Of a stretch of DNA of 64,000 nt, positions 9,606 through 17,340 are shown one piece after another. This stretch comes from Treponema parvum (GTDB lineage: Bacteria > Spirochaetota > Spirochaetia > Treponematales > Treponemataceae), in the NCBI RefSeq assembly GCF_017893965.1, contig NZ_CP054142.1, positions 2,480,001 to 2,544,000 of the forward strand, in the 5' to 3' direction. Numbering within the stretch: the stretch's first letter is position 1; each line of letters opens with the position of its first letter. The position numbers and the translations under genes are program-made. The notes under the pieces were generated by a model. The model saw nothing but the letters and a program-made list of their open reading frames with translations. It had not been told where the DNA came from and ran no database searches.

Positions 9606-10949
9606 TCAATTCGTATCACTTGTTAACCCTCTCTGCATAAAATCAAAACACAGTTTTACTATTTCATAACAGTTTTCGTCGCTAAGATTGTGAATGTTTT
9701 TTCGCATGACGATCGAAGAAGACACGACGCTGATCCACGTAAAAAATATTCTCCTAGTCATTTTAAACGGCAGTTTGTCAAGCTGTTCCGCCTCGTCTAC
9801 GTCGGCGGACAATTTGAAATTTTGCAAAGAAAAATCTTCATGCTCGTACTGCTCCGGAATTATCGATCCTGACATTCGTGTCCATCTGAATACCGTAAGA
9901 ATATCCTGCCGTGCAAGAAAATATTCTGTGAGTGCGCGGAAAAATACGTAAGCTAGTTCCGTGCTGTCCGTAATTTCGCCGCACACCTCGTCCAGACTGC
10001 TTATCATTAAATAAATCTCTTCTGTCAATAATTTATGTATCAAAGTCTTTTTAGAATCGAAATATGAATACAAACTGCTCTTCGCCATGTTCAGCGTATC
10101 CGCCAAGCGCTTCACAGTGACGCCGGGAAAGCCGTATTTGTCTATCACTTGCGACAGCGCGCAAAAAATTTTATTGGCCGGAGGAATCTTTGAAAGATCG
10201 ATATGGGCTTTTTCGTCAAGTTCCTTCATGCGCTCGTAAGACAGGTATCGCTGCGGGCTGTATATTCCGAAATCAAGTAAGTCCGCTATCGTCTCAGAAT
10301 CAAAAGCTGGCTCTTGCAAAACATATTTTTCAAGACAACCTGATTCCGCCTGATCGGAGGCGGACGATTTTTTTTGGCCTGAAAGCGATAATATTAAAAA
10401 ATATGCTACGGAAATAAACGCATATGAAATGGCGGCGTAATTTTTCAGATTAAACACGGAAAAATTTTCGGGCGAATAATTTACCCCGAACATACCTCCC
10501 AGCATCTTAAGCGAAAGTCCTTTTTCTTCGAGTTTTTTGCTCAAAAGGAGCGTCTGTTCCCTATAGTCTTTTATAGAAACTGCGCTGTGAGAGAGCATGT
10601 AAAATAAATACTCCGGATATTCAAAATAAGTCTTTACCGTGTTTCGAAGCACAATCCGATACAGCGAAACGTCTTTTGACCATATGGCAGCGGTAAGATC
10701 CTGCTTTATTGAAATTATATAATCCGCCACGTCGTTAAAAAACCTGTTCTGCATTGCGCAAACAAGATCCGCCTTATTTTTAAAATGCCTGAATATGGCG
10801 GCCTTTGATATTCCGGCTTTTTTTGCAATGTCGTTAAGAGAAACCTGTTCGTAGAGCGGAGTTTTAAAAAAAGAAAACGCGATATCTAAAATTCTTTCTT
10901 TTGCTGACTGTCTTTTTTGACAGCTCTTGCAGGCCGTTTTTACCGCCAC
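9606..10949 (-). CDS. Regulator with two TetR-type DNA-binding domains
   Basis: The 447-residue protein is about twice the usual TetR length. The first helix-turn-helix (residues 17-70) reads VSLNDIAKKAGISKAAIFRHFKNKADL; the second (about 258-310) reads FPGVTVKRLADTLNMAKSSLYSYF. (each given in part). Each is followed by about 150 residues of helical sequence that could form a ligand domain, so the protein looks like two fused TetR repressors. It is the first gene of the efflux operon, so it probably represses its own operon. GTG at 10949 has GGAG 10 bp upstream. The N-terminus holds CKSC, possibly a metal or redox pair. A 28-bp palindrome and strong promoter lie upstream. Confidence 0.85.
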   Translation of the reverse strand: MAVKTACKSCQKRQSAKERILDIAFSFFKTPLYEQVSLNDIAKKAGISKAAIFRHFKNKADLVCAMQNRFFNDVADYIISIKQDLTAAIWSKDVSLYRIVLRNTVKTYFEYPEYLFYMLSHSAVSIKDYREQTLLLSKKLEEKGLSLKMLGGMFGVNYSPENFSVFNLKNYAAISYAFISVAYFLILSLSGQKKSSASDQAESGCLEKYVLQEPAFDSETIADLLDFGIYSPQRYLSYERMKELDEKAHIDLSKIPPANKIFCALSQVIDKYGFPGVTVKRLADTLNMAKSSLYSYFDSKKTLIHKLLTEEIYLMISSLDEVCGEITDSTELAYVFFRALTEYFLARQDILTVFRWTRMSGSIIPEQYEHEDFSLQNFKLSADVDEAEQLDKLPFKMTRRIFFTWISVVSSSIVMRKNIHNLSDENCYEIVKLCFDFMQRGLTSDTN

Positions 10950-11034
10950 AGGATTTTCACTCCGATCAAAAATATTTGCGGTCGTCTGGAAAAAACTCGA
11001 ATTTAGCGTTTAGCGTTTTTCGGGATACCGCTGC

Positions 11035-11062
11035 ACATGTTACCGATCATTCGGTAACATGT
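11035..11062. promoter_or_regulatory. 28-bp perfect palindrome, probable TetR-type operator
   Basis: The arms ACATGTTACCGA and TCGGTAACATGT are exact reverse complements separated by TCAT. The palindrome starts 4 bp downstream of the -10 box of the efflux promoter, so a bound repressor would cover the transcription start. This is the only such palindrome I see in the region. Confidence 0.75.
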
Positions 11063-11066
11063 AAAA

Positions 11067-11095
11067 AATATACACATAATTTTTATCAGTGTCAA
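11067..11095 (-). promoter_or_regulatory. Promoter of the tetR-RND operon
   Basis: On the minus strand TTGACA (11090-11095) and TATATT (11067-11072) are 17 bp apart, a near-consensus housekeeping promoter. The predicted start near 11060 gives a leader of about 110 nt before the regulator gene. Confidence 0.75.
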
Positions 11096-11249
11096 CTGAA
11101 TGTAAGTTTTGCATCAAAAACAGGCGGTTTTTTAAAACGAAATGCTCAGGGCGAGGTTCCGGTTGCGTGCCGCAAACAGAAGCGACGCCGAAGCCAAGTC
11201 AGCCAAGCCGACCGTCGGCTAAACGGTGTCCCTGTTCTTCTTCGTTTGC

Positions 11250-11279
11250 TTGAATACTCAGGGCTTTTTGCTGTATCAT
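11250..11279 (+). promoter_or_regulatory. Promoter of proS, leaderless type
   Basis: TTGAAT (11250-11255) and TATCAT (11274-11279) are 18 bp apart. Eight bases follow before the ATG of proS at 11288, leaving no space for a ribosome site. Confidence 0.5.
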
Positions 11280-11287
11280 CTGCAATT

Positions 11288-13135
11288 ATGAAAACTTCAC
11301 AGACCGTATTATACACGCTGCGCGATCCCCCTGCCGACGCAGTGATCGCAAGCCATCAGCTCATGATGCGTGCAGGGCTCATCAAAAAACTTGCCAACGG
11401 ACTTTACGCATACATGCCGTTCGGGCTGCGCTCATTCAGAAAGGTTGAAAACATAATACGCGAAGAGCTGGACCGTGCAGGCTGCTTTGAAATAAAACCC
11501 ACTGTAATTGTTCCCGGCGATTTGTGGAAGGAAAGCGGCAGGTGGGAAACCATGGGCGGCGAAATGCTCCGCGTAAAAACGCGAGGCGGCCAAGACATGG
11601 TAGTAAGCCCCACGGCCGAAGAAGCCTTTACATATCTATTTAAAGACAGCATTACAAGTTACAAGCAGCTGCCCGTAATTCCCTACCAGATAAACACAAA
11701 ATACCGCGATGAAATCCGCCCACGCTACGGAGTTATGAGAGGAAGAGAATTCGTTATGATGGACGCCTATTCCTTCGATGCGGATCAAAAGTCTCTTGAC
11801 GAATCGTATGAAAAACTTTCCAAAGCGTATCGCAGGATTTTCAAGCGGCTCGGGCTTACTACGATTCCCGTAAAGGCCGACACCGGCGCTATGGGCGGCT
11901 CGGGTTCCGAAGAATTCATGGTGGAAAGCACTGTCGGGGACAACACGCTCATCTTATGCCCCAAATGCGGTTATGCGGCTAATGTGGAAAAAGCTTCCTG
12001 CAAACCGGATATCGCAACCGATGTTAACGGAGAGCCGCAAATAAAGACTGAAAAACCGATCGAGAAGGTTTTTTGCCCCGGAGTTGAGACTATCAAACTC
12101 ATGGAAACGTTTTTTAAAATGCCGGGAAGGCAGTTTATAAAAGTTCTGATCTATAAGGTGTTCAACTCTTCGCTCGATCTGCAAAATGCGCCCGGCGGAA
12201 AAACATTTAAACGAGAAATGGAAAATACCGCACGGCCCTATTATCCCGTCAGTTTTTTTGCGGTTGCCATCCGCGGCGATTTGGATGTAAGCGAAACAAA
12301 GCTGGCTTCCGTTCTTAAAGCAAGCGGAGCCGAACTTGCTTCCGAAAATGAAGTGATCGAATATTCCGGTGCGCCGCACGGCTTCGTAGGCCCGGTAGGG
12401 CTCACAAAACTTCCTCTCTTGGCCGACGAAAGCGTTATGATCATGCGGGACGACGGTAAATTCGACGTCTGCATACACGACACGGTAACAGGCGGCGGCG
12501 AAAAAGACTTTGACAATATGCACGTTGAACCCGGCCGCGACTTTATTCCTTTTATGACCGCAGACGTGCGTATCGTAAAAGAAGGAGACTGTTGCCCTGA
12601 ATGCGGACAAAAATTGTATACTAAAAAAGGCAACGAGCTGGGACACATATTTAAGCTGGGTACGAAGTATACTAAAGCTATGAACGCAGTCTATCTTGAC
12701 ATAAACGGGAAGCAGCAGACCATGCTCATGGGTTGTTACGGCATAGGCCTTGACCGAACTCTCGCTTCGATCATAGAAGAACATCACGATAAAGACGGGA
12801 TAATTTGGACAATGAGTACGGCTCCATATCAAGTAGTCATAGTCCCTATAAAATACGAAGGCGACATGAAAGAAGCCGCAGACAGGATATACGACGACCT
12901 TGTCGCCGCAAAGGTGGAAGTTTTATTGGACGACAGAAACGAACGACCCGGGGTCAAATTCAAAGACATGGATCTCATAGGAATTCCGATAAGAATAGTC
13001 GTAGGTGAAAAAAATCTTCCCGAAGTTGAAATAAAACTTAGATCCGAAAGTGAATCCCGCCTGGTGTCCTTAAAAGACGCATCAAAAATAGCCGCCGCAA
13101 CAGTTCACGCGGAACTTGCAAAGCTCAATGCGTAA
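11288..13135 (+). CDS. proS: Prolyl-tRNA synthetase
   Basis: Charges tRNA-Pro in the cytoplasm. The true start is ATG at 11288 (615 residues), where the conserved N-terminus MKTSQTVLYTLRDPP begins; the frame is open 387 bp further upstream, but that part has no family similarity. The class II core (RYRDEIRPRYGVMRGREFVMMDAYSF region, motif 2) is interrupted by the bacterial editing domain (about residues 235-400, with APHGFVGPVGL), and closes with motif 3 (GCYGIGLDRTLASI) and an anticodon-binding domain. Two CPxCG pairs (CPKCGY, CPECGQ) flank the insertion, as in many bacterial ProRS. No Shine-Dalgarno sequence is present. The last codons overlap the next gene by 8 bp. Confidence 0.95.
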   Translation: MKTSQTVLYTLRDPPADAVIASHQLMMRAGLIKKLANGLYAYMPFGLRSFRKVENIIREELDRAGCFEIKPTVIVPGDLWKESGRWETMGGEMLRVKTRGGQDMVVSPTAEEAFTYLFKDSITSYKQLPVIPYQINTKYRDEIRPRYGVMRGREFVMMDAYSFDADQKSLDESYEKLSKAYRRIFKRLGLTTIPVKADTGAMGGSGSEEFMVESTVGDNTLILCPKCGYAANVEKASCKPDIATDVNGEPQIKTEKPIEKVFCPGVETIKLMETFFKMPGRQFIKVLIYKVFNSSLDLQNAPGGKTFKREMENTARPYYPVSFFAVAIRGDLDVSETKLASVLKASGAELASENEVIEYSGAPHGFVGPVGLTKLPLLADESVMIMRDDGKFDVCIHDTVTGGGEKDFDNMHVEPGRDFIPFMTADVRIVKEGDCCPECGQKLYTKKGNELGHIFKLGTKYTKAMNAVYLDINGKQQTMLMGCYGIGLDRTLASIIEEHHDKDGIIWTMSTAPYQVVIVPIKYEGDMKEAADRIYDDLVAAKVEVLLDDRNERPGVKFKDMDLIGIPIRIVVGEKNLPEVEIKLRSESESRLVSLKDASKIAAATVHAELAKLNA

Positions 13136-14255
13136 GCTGATTTTTGCCGCCGCCCAAGCCGTTTTTTGTATCCTCTTTGCAGCGGCTCTTCCGGGCATAG
13201 ATCCGTATATTCCGGACGTTTCAGGTGAATATGTCTATTACAGGGACAATACCTTCAGCCGTAAATCCTATATAGGTTTTTTATATTACGACGAGGCAAC
13301 TTACGCCGCCCGCTATTACGCTCCCGGAGACAGGGAAAAACAGCTTCCTGAAAAGTCCGTGGGAATATTATTCAGCGTGGATCCCCTGTCGGATCACATG
13401 GAAATGACGGGCGAAAGATTCTTAGACACTATCACGCCGGACGATACGGATATAGTGAACTACCTTCACGATATGGTGTACGAATTCAACGCACGCAGAC
13501 AGAAGGCGGGAAATATTTCTCCGGCTGAAGTCGCTTTGGAAAAGAACTTCAGCGAACAAGGAGCCGTCGTTAAAGACGATTTTATGCAGTTCGGAGGATA
13601 CGTCTCCATGCTTTACGACTACGCCGTTCCTCTTTTCAATTTAAAGCGCATCTCCGCCTCAAACGGAGAAGTCTTGTTGGAAGCGGTTACGGCGGGGCGT
13701 CTCGTCTCTTCCGAAGACAATTCATTTTACGATTTTACGGGCTTTCCCGAGGTTTTAAAAGATTCAAGCGACAAGCAAAAACTTTCCGTTCCCGCTGAAA
13801 AGAAAAAATATACGGTAAATATTTCGGACACGGTGCAGGAAATCACTTTGGATTCCTTGTGGACTCAATCTTCGGGAAACGTATGGGCTCTCGGCGACGA
13901 CGCGGTTTTGTCCGTAAACGTCATTTTTATCCCTGAAGACATAAAGGAAACATTTTCGGATGTGTTACAGCGAAATATGATTTTAAGCGCTCAAAATTCT
14001 TACTCCGCTTGGGAAAAACTTGATTTTTCCGCTTCGTCCTCATCTCGGACAAGGATGAGCTTGTCGAGTTATTACTATCAAAACAAAACGGGCGTCGTCC
14101 TAAGAGATTTTAAGATCATCACAAAGATAAGCGAAGACAAATTCGGATATGTTTCCATGACCGTCTTTGACGATTCGTACGTAAAAAACCGCGCTTATTT
14201 CAATCAAACGCTTAAGACCTATACGATTGTGAATTCCGCACAGCAGGCGCCGTGA
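13128..14255 (+). CDS. Secreted protein of unknown function
   Basis: I start it at ATG 13128, which overlaps the end of proS by 8 bp and begins a clean signal peptide (MRKLIFAAAQAVFCILFAAA); an earlier start would add four residues. The rest of about 350 residues is rich in aromatic and charged residues with no motif I recognise. The proS overlap suggests co-transcription, but the sequence gives no functional link to translation. Probably periplasmic or surface-exposed. No cysteine lipobox follows the signal. Confidence 0.65.
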   Translation: MRKLIFAAAQAVFCILFAAALPGIDPYIPDVSGEYVYYRDNTFSRKSYIGFLYYDEATYAARYYAPGDREKQLPEKSVGILFSVDPLSDHMEMTGERFLDTITPDDTDIVNYLHDMVYEFNARRQKAGNISPAEVALEKNFSEQGAVVKDDFMQFGGYVSMLYDYAVPLFNLKRISASNGEVLLEAVTAGRLVSSEDNSFYDFTGFPEVLKDSSDKQKLSVPAEKKKYTVNISDTVQEITLDSLWTQSSGNVWALGDDAVLSVNVIFIPEDIKETFSDVLQRNMILSAQNSYSAWEKLDFSASSSSRTRMSLSSYYYQNKTGVVLRDFKIITKISEDKFGYVSMTVFDDSYVKNRAYFNQTLKTYTIVNSAQQAP

Positions 14256-14507
14256 ACGCCATCGGCAAAATTAGCACTCTCGGCGCGGTGAGCCGTTCGC
14301 AAAATCGATACAACCGGCGTGGCCGACGCCGTGAGCACCATCGGCAAAATGCCGCAGTCAGCACGATAAACTCAGCCGGTGAAATTAGCGCAGCCTCCCG
14401 AGTTGCCGCGACGAAAGTGGTCGACGAGCGCCCCCTGCCGTAACAAGTCCTGCTGCTACGGCGAACCCTGCCGCGACAAGCCGATCTAAAACCGACCTCT
14501 TATCGCT
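14256..14507. repeat. Non-coding stretch with a degenerate 79-bp-spaced repeat
   Basis: Between a stop codon and the convergent GerMN gene, GCCGTGAACGCCATCGGCAA at 14249 recurs as GCCGTGAGCACCATCGGCAA at 14328, both followed by AAT. The remainder is GC-rich and of low complexity. An open frame runs through it but its residues look like repeat translation rather than protein. Confidence 0.4.
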
Positions 14508-15482
14508 TTATTTGGAAAAAGACGACCTTGCCAAAGGGGAGCCTATCCAAACGCCTTCGCTTCCCAGATAGTCTTTTTTTTGCCCTTCAATTAAAAATTG
14601 AACGCTGTCGACCGTCGAAAAAGAAGTGGCTGTGTACACGATCTGCATAAGCTGACCCAAATATCCTTCCACGCCGTAAGGATTGTATTCGAATTCTTCG
14701 CTGAAATTGAGAAAGGCAATTCCGTTTTTTACGGAAGCGCCCAAAAGGCGCGTTCCTGAGGGAATCAAAGACATGTAATTTGCGTTGCGCTCTTGGAGAG
14801 ATGGGCCTGAAAGCAGCGCTTCTAAGGCCGCCGTTAAAGGAGCGTCTCTTCTCAAAGATGTGCGCTGCACTTCTTTTTTGCTTATCGTGCCGTCGGTATC
14901 GATCGAAACGAAAAACATGCGCAAATTTATCGCAGAAGGTGAAGGAGATGCCTGATTGGATTGCGGGCGAGTCGAAGGCGTCGTTCCCGACTGATTTACG
15001 GAAGTTGAAGATACGTTCGTGTTACGTGCGACGTCCTGTTTATTGTTTTGTCCGGCTGAAGCGACATTGGTCAGGCTTTCACCCGCCGCATTCAAAGCGG
15101 TGTTTTTTGCTTCGCTCGTAACTGCGGAAGTGCTTTCGGCGGTTCCTTGAGTTTTTTCGGATGTTCCTTCGGACGGTGTTTGCGAACTGTTATGTGTGCC
15201 GGGGGCAAGAGGAGTGCCGGAAACCAAAGGTGCGTCCGACCCCTGCACGGAAGGTTTTTCTATCTCTATTTCCAAAAGTCCGTTGGATTTCGGCGGTTTT
15301 TTTTCAGTATAATTTTTTACAAATTCCGGAGTGGTTCCGAATATCCGCTCAAAAAAACCCGTCGATTTTAAATTTCCTATGATCTTATTGCCGTTTACCA
15401 TAAAGGCTATTAAGACTATGAGGGCTGCTACTATCCAACAGGAAAGGATCAATCCCGATCTTTTTTTATTGTTTTCAGACAT
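14508..15482 (-). CDS. GerMN domain membrane-anchored protein
   Basis: The 324-residue protein has a short cytoplasmic head, one membrane helix (residues 10-28, IVAALIVLIAFMVNG), a long Ser/Thr/Asn-rich linker (about 60-180), then a GerMN domain (about 185-315) with the usual ALEALLSGPS and IPSGTRLLGASVKNGIAFLNFSEEF (in part) segments. GerMN domains occur in spore germination proteins and in many non-sporulating bacteria, where they are thought to bind envelope partners. A periplasmic location is likely. Its promoter lies so close that the mRNA is predicted to start at the ATG. Confidence 0.8.
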   Translation of the reverse strand: MSENNKKRSGLILSCWIVAALIVLIAFMVNGNKIIGNLKSTGFFERIFGTTPEFVKNYTEKKPPKSNGLLEIEIEKPSVQGSDAPLVSGTPLAPGTHNSSQTPSEGTSEKTQGTAESTSAVTSEAKNTALNAAGESLTNVASAGQNNKQDVARNTNVSSTSVNQSGTTPSTRPQSNQASPSPSAINLRMFFVSIDTDGTISKKEVQRTSLRRDAPLTAALEALLSGPSLQERNANYMSLIPSGTRLLGASVKNGIAFLNFSEEFEYNPYGVEGYLGQLMQIVYTATSFSTVDSVQFLIEGQKKDYLGSEGVWIGSPLARSSFSK

Positions 15483-15488
15483 AAAACT

Positions 15489-15517
15489 AGTATAATTTAT
15501 CCGCCGCGTATTATCAA
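15489..15517 (-). promoter_or_regulatory. Promoter of the GerMN gene, leaderless type
   Basis: On the minus strand TTGATA (15512-15517) and TATACT (15489-15494) are 17 bp apart; only AGTTTT separates the -10 box from the ATG at 15482. Confidence 0.7.
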
Positions 15518-15583
15518 GAAACGGATGGAAAACAAAAAAATAAATGCCAAAGACAATGCCTTGCTAAAGCGGCGGGTTTAATA

Positions 15584-15603
15584 CCCCGACGCTCGCGTCG
15601 GGG
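15584..15603. terminator. GC-rich hairpin, probable terminator
   Basis: CCCCGACG and CGTCGGGG form a perfect 8-bp stem with a four-base loop, 50 bp past the stop of the SnoaL-like gene. The T-run is weak on both strands. Confidence 0.55.
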
Positions 15604-15652
15604 TTGTTGGTTTACTATGATGAATTATCTGTAACACGGAAAAATTCTATAC

Positions 15653-16042
15653 TTAGCCCCAAAATTTATCTTCTGCCGATTGTTGTTCGGCAAAAGTCCA
15701 TACTTCTTGTATCTTGCCGTTTTCTATTTTGAATAGATCAATGCCCGGATCATTTAGCTTATAAGTTCCTCTCTCCGCTACGGAAACAACACTTGCAGCA
15801 ACAAAACATTCGTTGCTCGCAGCCCAATTGGTAATAACTTTAAATGTGCTGCCGCTCCTTTTTGCAAATTCTCCTAAACGCTCACCCAATGCTTGTTTCC
15901 CTGTAATCGTACCTGAAAGCGAACTTTCGCCTCCCATGTGCCATACAATAGTATCGGACAGTGTTGCAAAAACTCCCGCAAAATCACCTTTTTCCAGTGC
16001 ATCTCGGTAAGCATCAAAGACCTTCATTGTTTCATTTTTCAT
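15653..16042 (-). CDS. SnoaL-like / NTF2-fold protein
   Basis: The 129-residue protein has the cone-shaped alpha+beta pattern of the SnoaL-like family: an N-terminal helix (VFDAYRDALEKGDFAGVFATL), the WHMGG strand typical of the pocket entrance, and a C-terminal DLFKIENGKIQEVWTF strand pair. Members range from small isomerases to proteins with unknown ligands; no catalytic set can be assigned. GGAGGA precedes the ATG. It is divergent from an HxlR regulator, with overlapping promoters, so the regulator probably controls it. Such pairs are common in redox or electrophile responses. Confidence 0.8.
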   Translation of the reverse strand: MKNETMKVFDAYRDALEKGDFAGVFATLSDTIVWHMGGESSLSGTITGKQALGERLGEFAKRSGSTFKVITNWAASNECFVAASVVSVAERGTYKLNDPGIDLFKIENGKIQEVWTFAEQQSAEDKFWG

Positions 16043-16092
16043 AAAATTCCTCCGGTAAATATTTAGAAGTGGGTCTCCCTTCTTTAAGTATC

Positions 16093-16160
16093 ATTATAGT
16101 CTTTAATCTTGATTTTGTAAGTACGAACATTTATAATACATAGTATCAAAAATAATACTA
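16093..16160. promoter_or_regulatory. Divergent hxlR/SnoaL promoter with operator-like palindrome
   Basis: Plus strand: TTGATT (16109-16114), 17 bp, TATAAT (16132-16137). An inverted repeat TAGTAT-8 bp-ATACTA (16141-16160) starts 3 bp after that -10 box, over the predicted start of hxlR transcription. Minus strand: CTTACA (16116-16121), 17 bp, TATAAT (16093-16098), serving the SnoaL-like gene. The two promoters overlap face to face. Confidence 0.6.
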
Positions 16161-16174
16161 ATAAGGGATTTTTC

Positions 16175-16519
16175 ATGATGTCGATTTATGATAAGTGTCC
16201 CTTCGCTACTACTCAAAGAGTATTGCAAGGGAAATGGGCGATTATAATTTTATATCATCTGAGCACGGGCACAAAAAGGTTTAATGAACTTCAAAGATTA
16301 ATGCCTACAACAACTCGAACTGTTTTAACAAGGCAACTCCGTCAGCTTGAAAAAGATAAACTAATCGACCGCAAAGTCTTTGCCGAAGTCCCGCCTCATG
16401 TTGAATACTCTTTGAGTAAATTGGGAACTCAGTTTCAAAAAGTATTAGACGAGATTGAGATTTTCGGTTTGAATTATATCGCCGAATTAAATAAAATGCA
16501 AAAAGGAAAAAGCAGGTAG
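16175..16519 (+). CDS. HxlR family transcriptional regulator
   Basis: The 114-residue protein shows the HxlR winged helix: CPFATTQRVLQGKWAIIIL at the start with the single cysteine near residue 9 that many members use for redox or electrophile sensing, then FNELQRLMPTTTRTVLTRQL (recognition helix) and a wing ending in HVEYSLSKLG. These regulators act as dimers, often on the divergent neighbour. The neighbour here is a SnoaL-like gene, and an inverted repeat lies over the regulator's own start site, which fits autorepression. AAGGGA precedes the tandem ATG codons. Confidence 0.88.
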   Translation: MMSIYDKCPFATTQRVLQGKWAIIILYHLSTGTKRFNELQRLMPTTTRTVLTRQLRQLEKDKLIDRKVFAEVPPHVEYSLSKLGTQFQKVLDEIEIFGLNYIAELNKMQKGKSR

Positions 16520-16650
16520 AATTTTTATCGATACATTACTTTTTATATTGAAACCTGTTTATGGAATAATTTTCAATCTATAGAATGCTTGAAATATCAC
16601 GAGTTCGTATATCGCACGTTTTTATTGTAAATAAATGACCTGCTCGGTGG

Positions 16651-16716
16651 TCTGTACATCCGCTTAATCTGCATTTGCGGCTTTGCCGCAATGTCAGGTT
16701 GAAGCGGGTGCTAGAT
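16651..16716 (-). repeat. attC site of an integron cassette (66 bp)
   Basis: On the minus strand the site starts with ATCTAGC, 5 bp after the stop of the ParE gene, and ends with GTACAGA. The two halves pair through CCGCTT/AAGCGG boxes and a CCGCAAATGC/GCATTGCGG-type central stem. The inner 45 bp are nearly identical to the site at 18138-18203, and both are 66 bp. The terminal boxes differ from the consensus at one or two bases, so the site may be weak. Confidence 0.7.
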
Positions 16717-16721
16717 TTTAT

Positions 16722-17036
16722 TTATATTAAATTATTATAATCTCTTTTTGCGTAAAAAATACGCATTATTGAAACTTCTTTTTTGTCATCATCAATCAGA
16801 TACAACGCAATATAATTTTTCTTAAAAAGAAACCTATGATATCCTTCCATTTGCAGTACCAAATCATTACTTAAAGGATACATATACGGATTATCTTCAA
16901 GGTTTGTTTTTACCTCCAAAAATTCTTCCAGCAAACTGTCAGCAGCCTTAGGATTGCAGAGCATATCAGAAAGATATGTTACTATTTCCGACAAATCTTG
17001 TTCTGCTTTTTCCATGATCCGAACATTATAGGCCAT
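16722..17036 (-). CDS. ParE/RelE family toxin
   Basis: The 104-residue protein has the RelE/ParE fold pattern: VRIMEKAEQDLSEIVTYLSD (helical hairpin), a central beta-sheet around RFLFKKNYIALYLID and a closing strand VSIMRIFYAKRDY. The RxxxA and terminal R-D-Y features are common in ParE-like toxins. It probably acts on gyrase or the ribosome; sequence alone does not decide. It overlaps the antitoxin gene by 11 bp and is the downstream gene, the usual order for Phd/ParE modules. It ends 5 bp before an attC site, which places the module in an integron cassette. Confidence 0.85.
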   Translation of the reverse strand: MAYNVRIMEKAEQDLSEIVTYLSDMLCNPKAADSLLEEFLEVKTNLEDNPYMYPLSNDLVLQMEGYHRFLFKKNYIALYLIDDDKKEVSIMRIFYAKRDYNNLI

Positions 17037-17286
17037 GTTTCTCCCTTATACGGGAAACTGTATCCTCGACAGAAGAATATCTGCCGTTTTTCATGTCTTG
17101 CTTTGCTTCTTCAAGCTTACCATAAACATTGGAAAGAAAAAGATTTTTTTCATAGGTTTCCATACTCATAATTACCATGTCTCCATAACCGTTTTTTGTA
17201 ACAAAAATAGGCTCTTTATCCTCATGGCATATTTGTGAAATTGCTGTAGTATTTTTTAAATCTCTTATCGGAACTATTCTTGGCAT
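17026..17286 (-). CDS. Phd/YefM family antitoxin
   Basis: The 86-residue protein has the Phd/YefM N-terminal DNA-binding fold (MPRIVPIRDLKNTTAISQIC, then PIFVTKNGYGDMVIMSMETYE), which is the classical signature, and a short C-terminal tail that should bind the toxin. GGGAG precedes the ATG. It should repress the module together with the toxin. Just upstream sits a hairpin with a T-run, so expression may be controlled by early termination. Confidence 0.88.
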   Translation of the reverse strand: MPRIVPIRDLKNTTAISQICHEDKEPIFVTKNGYGDMVIMSMETYEKNLFLSNVYGKLEEAKQDMKNGRYSSVEDTVSRIREKHGL

Positions 17287-17299
17287 TTATATCTCCCAT

Positions 17300-17340
17300 A
17301 AAAACTTTTGCAGGAAATATCAATTTCCGAAAAAGTTTTT
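17300..17340 (-). repeat. Hairpin element with conserved core, upstream of the antitoxin
   Basis: On the minus strand AAAACTTTTT-CGGAAAT-TGAT-ATTTCC-TGC-AAAAGTTTTT makes a nested stem that ends in a T-run, 6 bp before the ribosome site of the antitoxin. The same core (CGGAWAT, short loop, ATWTCC, TGCA) occurs at 25347, 42305 and, more loosely, 50400. Confidence 0.55.

Noticed and set aside
10901-11287. Open extension upstream of proS
   Set aside because: It has no family similarity, contains the tetR promoter and operator on the other strand, and the proS promoter lies inside it.
14252-14443. 63-codon frame after the secreted-protein gene
   Set aside because: Low-complexity basic translation of a repeat, no ribosome site and no homology I recognise.
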